Shown one piece after another: positions 9,826 through 17,910 of a stretch of 64,000 nt of DNA. The DNA comes from Myxococcota bacterium (GTDB lineage Bacteria > Myxococcota_A > UBA796 > JAJRTE01). Position 1 is the stretch's first letter. Each line of letters starts with the position of its first letter. The notes under the pieces were generated by a model. It saw only the letters and a list, made by a program, of their open reading frames with translations. It was not told the DNA's origin and did no database searches. The stretch lies in NCBI GenBank assembly GCA_024278455.1, contig JAJRTE010000231.1, positions 1 through 64,000 of the forward strand. The letters run 5' to 3'. The position numbers and the translations under genes are program-made.

Positions 9826-11565
9826 ATGCCGTGCCGGCAGAACCCGGTGCTCGAAAGGCTCGAAAGGCTCGAAAGGCTCGAGATGCTTGGATTGCTGATT
9901 CCGGAAATCGTCTCGCAACGTAACAGGTTCCGCAAGGCGGACAAGAGTGAGCGTTTCAAGTACTACCTGTTCTTCGGGGGTATCCTGGCCTTCTGGGTCG
10001 GCCTGTTCTTCCTGTTCCGGTATGTGCTGGGGCTGTTCATCGAAGTGGAGGTCTTCGGGACCTACCTGGTCAAGAAGCTTCTCTCCGTGCTCCTCCTGGC
10101 GCTGTTCTCCATGTTGTGCTTCTCCAATCTCATCAGCGCGTTGTCGTCCTACTTCCTGTCGGAAGATCTTCAGTTGATTCATAGCCTGCCGGTGACCATG
10201 CGTGAGATCCACCTGGCGAGGTTCGTTCTCACGTTCGTGAATTCGTCCTGGATGATGGTCATCTTCGGCCTGCCCGTGTTCCTCGCCTATGGCGTGGTCT
10301 ACCATGCCGGCGCCGACTACTACCTCGTCATGCTTCTCTTCCTTTTCCCCTTCCTGGCCATCCCGACCGGTGTGGGTGTGTCCCTTGCGACCATCCTGGT
10401 CAACCTGTTTCCGGCGCGGCGAACCAAGGAACTCATGGTGGTCGTATCTGCGATGTTCCTGGTGACCCTGTTCCTGATGCTGCGTATCGTGCAACCCGAA
10501 CGGCTGGTCAATGCCGAGTCATTCTCGGATATCATGGTCTTTCTCGGGCAGCTCAAGACGCCGTCGGCGACGTTCATGCCCAGTCATTGGGGTACCGAGG
10601 TCCTGATGCCCCTGTTGACCCACGAGGTCGGGGAACCCTGGTACTACCTGGCGTTGATGACCCTGACCGCTGCCGCAGCCATCATCATCTCCGGGTGGAC
10701 GAACCTGCTGCTCTATTCCGGCGGATGGACGAGGACGCAGCAATCCGCGTCATCGAAAGAGCGGCATCGTGGGGTGTTCGACAGGGTGCTTCGTGGCGTC
10801 ACGTCGGGTTTTCCTCGAGTCGTCCAGGAGATGATCACAAAGGATGTGAAGATGTTCCTGCGGGATGCGGCGGAGTGGCCGCAGCTCCTACTCATCCTCG
10901 CGCTCATCGCGCTCTACCTGTATTCGATCAAGGTCCTGCCGCTCGAGGGGCCGTTCATCACCATGCGCATCCACAACCTGGTCTCGTTCATGAACCTGGC
11001 GATGGTGGGCTTCGTCGTGTCGTCGGTTGCGGTGCGGTTTCTCTTCACGTCGGTGAGCCGAGAGGGAAGGGCTTTCTGGCTGCTCAGGTCCGCCCCGCTC
11101 GATCCCAGGACCTTCCTCCTGGGGAAATACCTGGTCGGACTTCCCGTGTTGACCGTCCTCGGTCTCGTCCTCGTCGTCTCGTCGAACCTGCTTCTCCACG
11201 TCCACGGACCGCTCATGGTGTTCGGAGCCTGCACCATGGTGATGCTTTCGTTGTCGATGGCTGGTCTGAGTGTGGGTATCGGGGCCATGTACCCGAACTT
11301 CAAGGCCGAAAACGTGACCAAGATCGCGGCCGGTCCCGGTGGTATCCTCTTCATGGTCGTGGCGCAGCTCTTCGTGGCCACTGTCTTGCTCTTCGAGGCG
11401 GTCCCGGTCTACCTGCTCGTTCGAGCCGACTACCGGCAGCGTCCGCTCCATGCCTGGGAGTGGGGCGTGATTGCAGCGTCGGGTGTCCTCGTCGTGGCGA
11501 TCAACGCGGCGGGAACCATCGTTCCCATGAGGAAGGGCGCGGTTGCCCTGCGGGACCTGGAGTAG
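9826..11565 (+). CDS. ABC exporter permease, polytopic
   Basis: The 579-residue protein has about 12 hydrophobic segments (for example YYLFFGGILAFWVGLFFLF and LLLALFSMLCFSNLISA) and resembles putative ABC exporter permeases of the ABC-2 kind. The ATG at 9826 is preceded by GGGAGGG at good spacing. An alternative ATG at 9883 would remove an odd N-terminus containing LERLERLERLE, encoded by a tandem 9-base repeat. The upstream start is preferred for its ribosome site. It is the last gene of the operon with the ATPase at 9005 and converges with the sulfotransferase 45 bases downstream. Confidence 0.8.
   Translation: MPCRQNPVLERLERLERLEMLGLLIPEIVSQRNRFRKADKSERFKYYLFFGGILAFWVGLFFLFRYVLGLFIEVEVFGTYLVKKLLSVLLLALFSMLCFSNLISALSSYFLSEDLQLIHSLPVTMREIHLARFVLTFVNSSWMMVIFGLPVFLAYGVVYHAGADYYLVMLLFLFPFLAIPTGVGVSLATILVNLFPARRTKELMVVVSAMFLVTLFLMLRIVQPERLVNAESFSDIMVFLGQLKTPSATFMPSHWGTEVLMPLLTHEVGEPWYYLALMTLTAAAAIIISGWTNLLLYSGGWTRTQQSASSKERHRGVFDRVLRGVTSGFPRVVQEMITKDVKMFLRDAAEWPQLLLILALIALYLYSIKVLPLEGPFITMRIHNLVSFMNLAMVGFVVSSVAVRFLFTSVSREGRAFWLLRSAPLDPRTFLLGKYLVGLPVLTVLGLVLVVSSNLLLHVHGPLMVFGACTMVMLSLSMAGLSVGIGAMYPNFKAENVTKIAAGPGGILFMVVAQLFVATVLLFEAVPVYLLVRADYRQRPLHAWEWGVIAASGVLVVAINAAGTIVPMRKGAVALRDLE
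9851..9882 (+). repeat. Tandem 9-base repeat (CTCGAAAGG)
   Basis: About three and a half copies of CTCGAAAGG lie head to tail and end in CTCGAGATG. Within the permease frame they encode LER repeats. The last copy abuts the alternative ATG at 9883, so slippage here could alter the N-terminus in steps of three residues without breaking the frame. Confidence 0.8.
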
Positions 11566-11610
11566 GGACGGGGCGGAACGGGCGGGGACATGGGCCGGAA
11601 CGAGGTGCGT

Positions 11611-12744
11611 TCAGGCGGCGCGAGCTGCGTGGGGCTTCGCGAAACCGAACTCATCGAAAACGAAATGCAGATCGTGGACAATGCGTTCTTCGGTCAACCC
11701 GAAGCTCTCGATCGGTGCGACCCGGTGTGCGCGTACATAGGCGCGTTGCTGCCGGGAACGTTCGATGAGGCCCTGGCGCAGCCGCTCATCGGCCTCGACG
11801 CCCGTGAACGTGATCACGCGCTCGCACGCGGTCTTCGGATCTGCGACCAAGTCGTCATACTTGAGAACCATGACGCGGTCTTCGGGTAGCTCCCCGTTTG
11901 TCATGAGCCGGTGGAAATAGCGATAGAGTTCCACGTTGTAGCGGTACCGCCGCTCCACGAACCGTTCGAGCAGTTCAGGCGGGATCCGATCGCAGCCCCA
12001 CTGGAGATCCAGGGAGTTCCAGACCAGAGAGAGGTGGGAGGGGATCGCCTCGAGCGGCGAACGCACGAGATAGATGAACTTGGCGTCCGGGAACACTTCC
12101 ATGAGTGTCTTGATGCGATAGGTGGAGAAATGCATCTGTGCGATGACCTGGGTCTTTCCGGTCAGGTAGATTTGCCGTTGCAGCAATGACTTGAAGATAC
12201 GGGCCGATTTCAGCCGGTGCTTGGCGGGCTGCTCGTCATAGCGCCGCAGTTCCGGATACTCCTGGTCATCGAACGCCAGGGGAGAACGTGTCAGCAGGAA
12301 CTGCGTGTCCAGGTTGTGGACGAAAAGGAACTCCTCCTCCTCGACCTTGTCGAGGGATACCTCATGCCCGAGTCGTTTCGGCGCCAGTACCGCGCGACGC
12401 CGGCGCAACTGGAGCCAGTAGAAGGGACGCAAAAGGACCCTCGACGTGATTGCCGGGGAGAACAGGTGCCAGGCCTTGAAGGTGACGGCGGTATCGGAAT
12501 GGGTCAACAACTTGTGCAGGAACGTCGTCCCACTCCGGGGATGGCCGATGATGAATACCGGGTTGCGGACCTGGACTTTCTTGTATCCCGGAAACAAGAG
12601 GTTGTCCAGCCACAGACAAACTCGAGTCAGGACGAAAACGAACGGTGGAATCAGCAGCCAGCGGCGAAAGACTCTGCCGAGCCCGAACGTCCGCCGTGCC
12701 GCGGCAACGATGTGGAGATAGATACGCAAGTAGTGGCGATACAT
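11611..12744 (-). CDS. Sulfotransferase family protein
   Basis: The 377-residue product carries the 5'-phosphosulfate-binding loop FIIGHPRSGTTFLHKLL (about residues 65-80). A later stretch AKFIYLVRSPLEAIPSHLS matches the 3'-phosphate-binding region of PAPS-dependent sulfotransferases. An N-terminal hydrophobic segment (LLIPPFVFVLTRVCLWLDNL) suggests membrane association. The family transfers sulfate from PAPS to hydroxyl or amino groups of small molecules or glycans; the acceptor here is unknown. The ATG at 12744 has its nearest purine-rich site (GGAAAGGAG) rather far upstream, so the exact start is uncertain. No sulfate-activation genes are in the window. Confidence 0.85.
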   Translation of the reverse strand: MYRHYLRIYLHIVAAARRTFGLGRVFRRWLLIPPFVFVLTRVCLWLDNLLFPGYKKVQVRNPVFIIGHPRSGTTFLHKLLTHSDTAVTFKAWHLFSPAITSRVLLRPFYWLQLRRRRAVLAPKRLGHEVSLDKVEEEEFLFVHNLDTQFLLTRSPLAFDDQEYPELRRYDEQPAKHRLKSARIFKSLLQRQIYLTGKTQVIAQMHFSTYRIKTLMEVFPDAKFIYLVRSPLEAIPSHLSLVWNSLDLQWGCDRIPPELLERFVERRYRYNVELYRYFHRLMTNGELPEDRVMVLKYDDLVADPKTACERVITFTGVEADERLRQGLIERSRQQRAYVRAHRVAPIESFGLTEERIVHDLHFVFDEFGFAKPHAARAA

Positions 12745-13154
12745 ATCGGTATCAACGACTCCTTTCCCGGCTGTTCAACATGTCTCTGTCCACTAGATCG
12801 ATTCGAAATCCTTGTTCGGTTTCCCGCCCCCCGTTCGCTCTGCGGGGACCCTTGTGCCATTCCGACTCCGCCAGGAGTGGCCAGACTATCCCTTGACTAT
12901 CTACTGTCAACATGCATTCCATTGCGGTCCCTCGAGGTCACGAAGATGCTCTCCCATGAAGCCTTGACGTTTCCTCTCCCGGCACGTTGCAATGGATCTT
13001 GCCGATTTCGCACTGGGATTGATAATACCTGCCCATGCCAGGAATGTCAACCCCTTGCCGGAAAAGACGCACAGCCGACGACTCCCTCACCATCGCGTCG
13101 AACACGCTGTATCAATAGCTAGGACACGAACCATGTGGGGCGCCAAATTTTTGA
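12745..13154. other. Intergenic region upstream of sulfotransferase
   Basis: No credible gene. The region is less GC-rich than its surroundings. It contains the presumed sulfotransferase promoter and a tandem GACTATCCCTTGACTATC stretch near 12885-12902. Short open frames here lack ribosome sites and recognisable content. Confidence 0.5.
12883..12910 (-). promoter_or_regulatory. Candidate sigma-70 promoter for sulfotransferase
   Basis: On the minus strand a perfect TTGACA (12905-12910) is followed after 16 bases by TAGTCT (12883-12888). The spacer contains a repeated hexamer GACTAT (plus-strand reading) that could be an operator. Confidence 0.4.
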
Positions 13155-13203
13155 ACGCGTGGCCGGTGCCCTCCCCGAGGGAACGGACACCGGCCGGCCG
13201 CGT
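13155..13203 (-). terminator. Large stem-loop at the end of the esterase gene
   Basis: GGCCGGTG pairs with CACCGGCC, flanked by ACGCG/CGCGT and with an inner CCCTC/GAGGG stem, giving a near-continuous hairpin that begins at the stop codon of the gene at 13203. On the minus strand it is followed by TCAAAAATTT rather than a clean T run, so it may stop transcription or protect the mRNA end. Confidence 0.55.
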
Positions 13204-14060
13204 CAGTCCCCCATGGGGTGCGCCTCGAAAAACGACCAGAACATGTCCGTGTCGTCGAGCCAATCCACAGGGCCGTCGTCGCTCGGCCAGGTGTGTCCCA
13301 TTCCCTTGACCTCGCAGAATTCCACTGTCGCGTCTTGCGCACACCCCTCGTAGGCGTAGCAGGTGGCGCCACCCTTGTGGTAGACCGGGCCGGACGCGAG
13401 GCACTGGTTGTTGGCCGCCCAGAATTCATTGCTCGCTTTCGCCGTCCAGTAGGGTACGATGGGGTCGGCAGTGCCCTGGGATTGTATCACCGGGACCGGC
13501 CGGTCGGGTGCGCAGTCGTCCACCGCGATATAGGCCGACGCCGGTGCGATCGCGGCAAAAACGTCAGACGCCTCGCAGCCCAGCCGGTGGGACAGCATGC
13601 CTCCGTTCGAACTTCCGGTCGCGTACACGCGGCCGGGGTCGATACAGTACTCCTCCGAGAGGGCTGCGACGAGATCCTTGGCGAAACCAACATCGTCCAG
13701 CCCGAGGGATGTGGCGGGCGGGCAGCAGAATCCTGCATTCCAGGAGGATTCGATTCCATCAGGGTAGGCCACGATGAATCCTTCGTCATCCGCCTTCTCG
13801 CTCATGCCGGTATAGTCCTGCTGGTACGCCCCGGATTTCAACAGTCCATGGAAGTTCAACACCAGAGGCACGGGTGTGGTTCCGTCGTACGACTCCGGGA
13901 CATGCAACAGATAAGTTCGGGCCCACCCTCCCGATGTCATCGTGCGCTCGAACGTGCCGGCTACCCCGGTCTTGGAGACGCAGCGCGCCTCGGGCGCCGC
14001 CGAGACTGTGCCGGAAACACTGCCCAACACCCCCACTGCCAGAATCCATTGCCAGTTCAT
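13203..14060 (-). CDS. Secreted PHB-depolymerase-type esterase
   Basis: The 285-residue protein belongs to the Esterase_PHB / LpqC-like alpha/beta hydrolases. It has a cleavable signal peptide (WILAVGVLGSVSGTVSAAP), the nucleophile elbow YATGSSNGGMLSHRLGC and a C-terminal histidine in KGMGHTWPSDD. The oxyanion-side text VLNFHGLLKSG is also family-like. Cysteines in CIDPGRVYATG and elsewhere suggest disulfides, consistent with secretion. ATG 14060 was chosen over the in-frame ATG at 14075 because GGGAGG sits eight bases upstream. Likely substrates are short-chain polyesters or feruloyl-type esters; the family does not settle which. Confidence 0.85.
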   Translation of the reverse strand: MNWQWILAVGVLGSVSGTVSAAPEARCVSKTGVAGTFERTMTSGGWARTYLLHVPESYDGTTPVPLVLNFHGLLKSGAYQQDYTGMSEKADDEGFIVAYPDGIESSWNAGFCCPPATSLGLDDVGFAKDLVAALSEEYCIDPGRVYATGSSNGGMLSHRLGCEASDVFAAIAPASAYIAVDDCAPDRPVPVIQSQGTADPIVPYWTAKASNEFWAANNQCLASGPVYHKGGATCYAYEGCAQDATVEFCEVKGMGHTWPSDDGPVDWLDDTDMFWSFFEAHPMGD

Positions 14061-14264
14061 CGCGAACCTCCCCATCTTGTGCCCGTCGCACCGGGGCGAC
14101 GGGCATGCTGACGCCCGGGCCGGACCGGGGATCGGCGCGTCGGCCCGCCGCTGATTTCAACCCCTGTCCGGTCGATTTGTTCCAGGAAGACCGACCTTGC
14201 AATGTTTGTGCCCCTGGACATGCCCCAGGACCGAAGCCAAGTAGTCGTCTACCCCTTCGCCCCT

Positions 14265-14640
14265 GTCCGCGCAGGCGTTCCTCGGTGGGGGGAGGCTCTT
14301 CCCGGCGTGGACGTCTCCGTGCGGAACGGTGCCCAGTTCGGCACCACGCGGACCCGGGAGGATGGCCGGTTCGACCTGGCGGTCAACGGCGGGCGGCCTC
14401 GCCTGTTGCGGTTCGAGGCCCGGACGGAGCTTGCCACCGGGGAGACGACCCGCTACCACTACGACGCCCTGGGTTCCCTCCGGGCGGTCGAGGTTCCGGA
14501 CGGGCGGGAGGTCACCTGCGACGCGGACGGCCCAGGCCGGCGGGTTGCCCGAGCGGCGGTACCGCCCGAGACCGATCACCTCGGCAGCGTGCGTCGCGTG
14601 GTGGACGCGGAGACCGCGGTGGTGGTGCAGCGTCCGGAGA
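14265..14640 (+). pseudogene. Rhs / YD-repeat protein relic
   Basis: Reading one frame gives two blocks that belong to large Rhs-type proteins. The first is a carboxypeptidase-regulatory-like motif (LPGVDVSVRNGAQFGTTRTR, then DGRFDLAVNGG). The second is YD-repeat text (TRYHYDALGSLRAVEVPDG) followed by DHLGSVRRVVDAETAVVVQR, the hallmark that precedes the Rhs core end. In intact proteins these blocks are separated by many hundreds of residues, so internal deletions have joined them. The frame runs out just after the DHLGSV block and no toxin tip or full shell remains. It is a decayed remnant, possibly of a mobile or duplicated Rhs cassette. Confidence 0.7.
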
Positions 14641-14931
14641 GGATGCCCAGGTGTCGCCACCGCGGTGGCAGGAGCGAGCCTTGACCTACGAGGAGCACGG
14701 GGAAGTGGGCTACTTTGTGCACCAGGGCTTGGCCCGGCTGGGCCTGACCGGAACCGCGCCGCCCGGGGAGATCGTGAAGGCGGTTTCGTAGCACCGGGAC
14801 ACGTGGGGCAAGAAGCACCGGCGCCCGAGCGATGACGCCGTTCTGGTGTTTGCGCTGGAATGCGGGACGCTGTGGGCAGCGCAGGTTGCGCGGAGTAGCC
14901 CGAACGTGGCCCCGAATCCCCCCCGGCATTC
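14641..14931 (+). pseudogene. Unidentified coding fragment interrupted by TAG
   Basis: In the frame through 14644-14933 the text reads as plausible protein (LTYEEHGEVGYFVHQGLARL, then GEIVKAVS). It meets TAG at 14789-14791 and then continues with HRDTWGKKHRRPSDDAVLVF before a second stop. The ending DDAVLVFAL loosely resembles the C-terminus of SpoIIE/PP2C-type phosphatases, but this is only a guess. No ribosome site or start was found. It is most likely the tail of another broken gene next to the Rhs relic. Confidence 0.35.
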
Positions 14932-16695
14932 CTAGAATGCCCAGCCGACCGTGACACCGATGCGCCACAGGCCGTGTGCGGTCGCGCTGCTGGTGAAACC
15001 CGGGCTGAAGCCTCCTGCAACCTCGATGCCCACGCGGACCTGGGCGTCGAGAAGGTAGTCCAGGCCCGCCCAGGCTTCGGGCGTGCCTTCAATCAGCAGC
15101 TTGGACACGCCGTTTCCGGTGGTCACGACTCGAGCCGCCACGAACGACTCGCCGAGGCCGAGACGCGCGGACCAGGTACGCAACGGCAGGGCCAACTCCA
15201 GTCCGAGGCGTATGCCGGCCAGGCTGAGAAGGGCTTCTGTGCGAGTGCCGAAGTCGGTACCGTAGAACAGGGCCGCATGGAGACCGATGGGACCTGCCAT
15301 GGGCAGGGTCACGGAGGGGAGGAGGCCGGCGAACACGTCTCCCTGGTAAGCGGTGGAACCCATCTCGAGCCTGGCCACGGTCCTGGCTGCGGCAGGCCGG
15401 TCCCTCCGCCCAGCCGTCTCTTGGTGGACGGCGCGCGCACTCGCTGGCCGTTCGGCTTCTCGAGGCTTGTGCCGGGACTCCCGGACTTTTGCAGTCGTGC
15501 TGGTCCTGGGTTTCGCACTGGCCCCGAACGAGATACCCGATTCGTCCGCATGGGCGCTGTCCTGCCTTGCCTGGGCCTGCTCGAGCTTTCTCTGCCTGCG
15601 CCTGGCCAGCCAGCCGGGCTTCTTGTTTTCGTCTTCGCCGGGGATCGCGGTGGCCATGGGGGGCAACGGCTCGAGGCCGTCCGGGACACCCTGGATCAGG
15701 CCGGCCTGTGGGGTGTAGGTGGCCAATTCCTGGGTGCCGGTGTCCACCGACACGATGACGAACAGGATGAACGGATGACCTCGTAGCCGGCAATAGGCGT
15801 CCAGTGCTGTTTTCTGGGCCGGATCGAGGCGGAGTTGTTGGATGGCGGCCCGGAACAGGGCGTTGAGGTACGACGTCGAGCCGGGGGGCATGATGTCCAC
15901 GAGTGCCGACAGGGGCCGGTTTTCGTCGGCGTCCAGGAAGAAGGTCGCTGTTCGCGCCACCCTGTCGGAGTTGAACACCTGGGCGACGTGGAAACCGGGC
16001 CTGAGCGACACGTGATCCGCCATGTCGGGCAAGGGTTCCCCATCGATGTGCAGGTCAGCTTGCCGGAGTGCTGGGTCGACCTCGAGGGAGACTTCCGGCA
16101 GTTCGGGCAGGCGCCGGGCGGCCTCCTCGAAGACGCCGGTGATTTCCGGCGGGAATCCCGGAAGAGGTTCGGAGGTGGCATCGATCGCCAGGGACGCCAG
16201 TAACGCTCTCAGACTGCCCTGCGTGTCGCCCTCGTAGTAGCGTGCGATACCTTCGTAGTAGAAGAGGCGCCTGAGCATGTCCCGGTCGAGGGGCTCGAGC
16301 TGGCAGGGGAGTGCATCGAACGCTTTGCGCAGCGTCACCAGGGCGCGATCGAGTTCCAACTCGACGACCATGGTGCGGGCCTGCTCGAGAGTATCCTCGA
16401 GGCCAGCGAGATCGCCTGGACAGGCGAGGTGCGGGTCCGCGAGGTAGACCCACCGGAAGAGTTCGAGGAACTCGGGCGAGGCACCGCTGATCAGAGGATA
16501 GGTTCCCGGCTCGAACGGAGTGTGTTCCGATACCAGGGCCTGAACCGCGTCGGTCCGGGGTGCCTGAGTCAGGGTGGTCATGTCGAGCACCAGGGGCCGC
16601 GGGACGTCGCCCGGTTCCTGTGCGCTCGAGCGTGGCGACACAACCTGGCAGAGGAGCAGGAGGGAACACGCCAGAAGGTGTGACGGGCGAACCAT
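14932..16695 (-). CDS. Putative outer-membrane protein with periplasmic N-terminal region
   Basis: No named family was recognised. The 587-residue product has a signal peptide (LLACSLLLLCQVVSPRSSAQ). A helical, TPR-like section follows (about 60-190, rich in alternating LDRALVTLRKAFDAL-type repeats). Next is a PEGA-like beta segment (VSLEVDPALRQADLHIDGEP) and a charged, low-complexity linker (RRQRKLEQAQARQD). The last 150 residues alternate polar and hydrophobic positions and end in phenylalanine (WRIGVTVGWAF), as outer-membrane beta-barrels do. It starts six bases after the stop of the PEGA protein and is co-transcribed with the kinase upstream. A sensor or secretion role is possible but unproven. 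Confidence 0.6.
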   Translation of the reverse strand: MVRPSHLLACSLLLLCQVVSPRSSAQEPGDVPRPLVLDMTTLTQAPRTDAVQALVSEHTPFEPGTYPLISGASPEFLELFRWVYLADPHLACPGDLAGLEDTLEQARTMVVELELDRALVTLRKAFDALPCQLEPLDRDMLRRLFYYEGIARYYEGDTQGSLRALLASLAIDATSEPLPGFPPEITGVFEEAARRLPELPEVSLEVDPALRQADLHIDGEPLPDMADHVSLRPGFHVAQVFNSDRVARTATFFLDADENRPLSALVDIMPPGSTSYLNALFRAAIQQLRLDPAQKTALDAYCRLRGHPFILFVIVSVDTGTQELATYTPQAGLIQGVPDGLEPLPPMATAIPGEDENKKPGWLARRRQRKLEQAQARQDSAHADESGISFGASAKPRTSTTAKVRESRHKPREAERPASARAVHQETAGRRDRPAAARTVARLEMGSTAYQGDVFAGLLPSVTLPMAGPIGLHAALFYGTDFGTRTEALLSLAGIRLGLELALPLRTWSARLGLGESFVAARVVTTGNGVSKLLIEGTPEAWAGLDYLLDAQVRVGIEVAGGFSPGFTSSATAHGLWRIGVTVGWAF

Positions 16696-16701
16696 GGGAC
16701 C

Positions 16702-17823
16702 TCACGGTGACGTGTTGAATCTGACGATCTTCTTGAATGTTGTTCCAGGTTCGATGACGATGTCCAGCGTTTTGGTCCTGCCGTCTTCGGTCTTCAGCGT
16801 GACCTTGTGGGGACCGGGGGGCAGTGCATGGTTGAACAAGGGCGTCGTCTTGACGCGGACGCCGTCGATCTCGACGAATGCGTAGGGGAAAGCGTTCAAC
16901 GTGAGGAAGCCGGGCTCCTGTCCGGACGCTCCGGTCTCCCCGGGACCTGTCCCTTTGCTGCCCGCGCGGGACGACTGCGACGTCTTCGTCGTGCTGGACG
17001 GGGGCGCAGGATGTTGCACGGCGACCTTGGATCCTGCCGTTTTCGGCTGTTCTGGGCCGGTCGGTACCGATGACGCCTTCGCCGTGTCGCCCGGCGACGC
17101 CTTCCCCTCAGCGACTTTCTGTGCTGCCTGTGTCTGTTTCCGTCGATCGGCAGCACCCGCGCGCGGTTTGCCTTGACCCGTCGCCTCCACGGCGGTGTCA
17201 TCGAGCGGCGCGGTTGCCGGCTTCAACTCGAGCGCGACGGATACGGGGCTCGAGGAGACGACCTCGAACAATCGTTCGTCCATGTCGTAGCCGGCGAGGG
17301 TGGCGGTGACCACGTGAGAACCGGCGGCGAGTCCGGAGACCTGGTAGGGCGGGGTTCCGCCGATCGGCTTGTCGTCGAGGGTGACCTTGGCCTCCGGCGG
17401 CGCCACCGAGATCTTGGCCGTGCCCCGAATGGGTGTCAGCCGGATGAGGATGTTTCGCTGGCGCCTCGACCCGGTAAGGCGTGTTGCCGCGGTCTGGTAG
17501 CCTCTCAGGGACGCTTCGATGTCCATGCCGGACGTGGGTACGCGGATCCGCGTGGGGGCTGTGCCCAGCACGGTACCCGTCTTGTCGGTCAAGGTTGCGC
17601 CCGGAGGGACGGAGCGAATCACGACCCGGGTTCCTCCCCCGGCGGCCAGCCGGAAACCGATGGCACCCGTGGCGATGATGGCCACCGCGACAACGATCCA
17701 GACCTCTGGACGGCGCCAGGGTGGGCGTTTCTTCGCCTGGGGTCGCGGCGGCAGTGTCTGCCCCGGCCTGGAAGACACGGACGGATGTGACCTTGGGGGC
17801 GGTGTCTTGATGCGCTGGCGCAC
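16702..17823 (-). CDS. PEGA-domain membrane protein (downstream half of kinase-PEGA frame)
   Basis: The segment encodes a proline-rich cytoplasmic stretch and one membrane helix (VWIVVAVAIIATGAIGFRLA). Three PEGA-type beta modules follow: TRVVIRSVPPGATLTDKTG, AKISVAPPEAKVTLDDKPIG and FLTLNAFPYAFVEIDGVRV, with a charged low-complexity linker between the second and third. PEGA modules usually sit outside the cytoplasm and bind surface or cell-wall components. The GTG given as start has no clear ribosome site. The frame is open for 29 codons further upstream, up to the TAG that ends the kinase gene at 17911, and that linker is proline-rich too. The pair therefore looks like one kinase-TM-PEGA protein split by a stop codon. 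If TAG is not read through, it is unclear how this half is translated. Confidence 0.6.
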   Translation of the reverse strand: MRQRIKTPPPRSHPSVSSRPGQTLPPRPQAKKRPPWRRPEVWIVVAVAIIATGAIGFRLAAGGGTRVVIRSVPPGATLTDKTGTVLGTAPTRIRVPTSGMDIEASLRGYQTAATRLTGSRRQRNILIRLTPIRGTAKISVAPPEAKVTLDDKPIGGTPPYQVSGLAAGSHVVTATLAGYDMDERLFEVVSSSPVSVALELKPATAPLDDTAVEATGQGKPRAGAADRRKQTQAAQKVAEGKASPGDTAKASSVPTGPEQPKTAGSKVAVQHPAPPSSTTKTSQSSRAGSKGTGPGETGASGQEPGFLTLNAFPYAFVEIDGVRVKTTPLFNHALPPGPHKVTLKTEDGRTKTLDIVIEPGTTFKKIVRFNTSP

Positions 17824-17910
17824 GCCGGCCTGGTTGAGAGACGGCGTATTGGGCGGGGACGTGGTCGGGCGGGCGTGGAGTTGGTGCCGCGGCGTGGATG
17901 TCGCACCGAC

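Noticed and set aside
9851-9882. CRISPR-like or satellite array
   Set aside because: The repeat unit is nine bases with no spacers and lies inside a coding frame.
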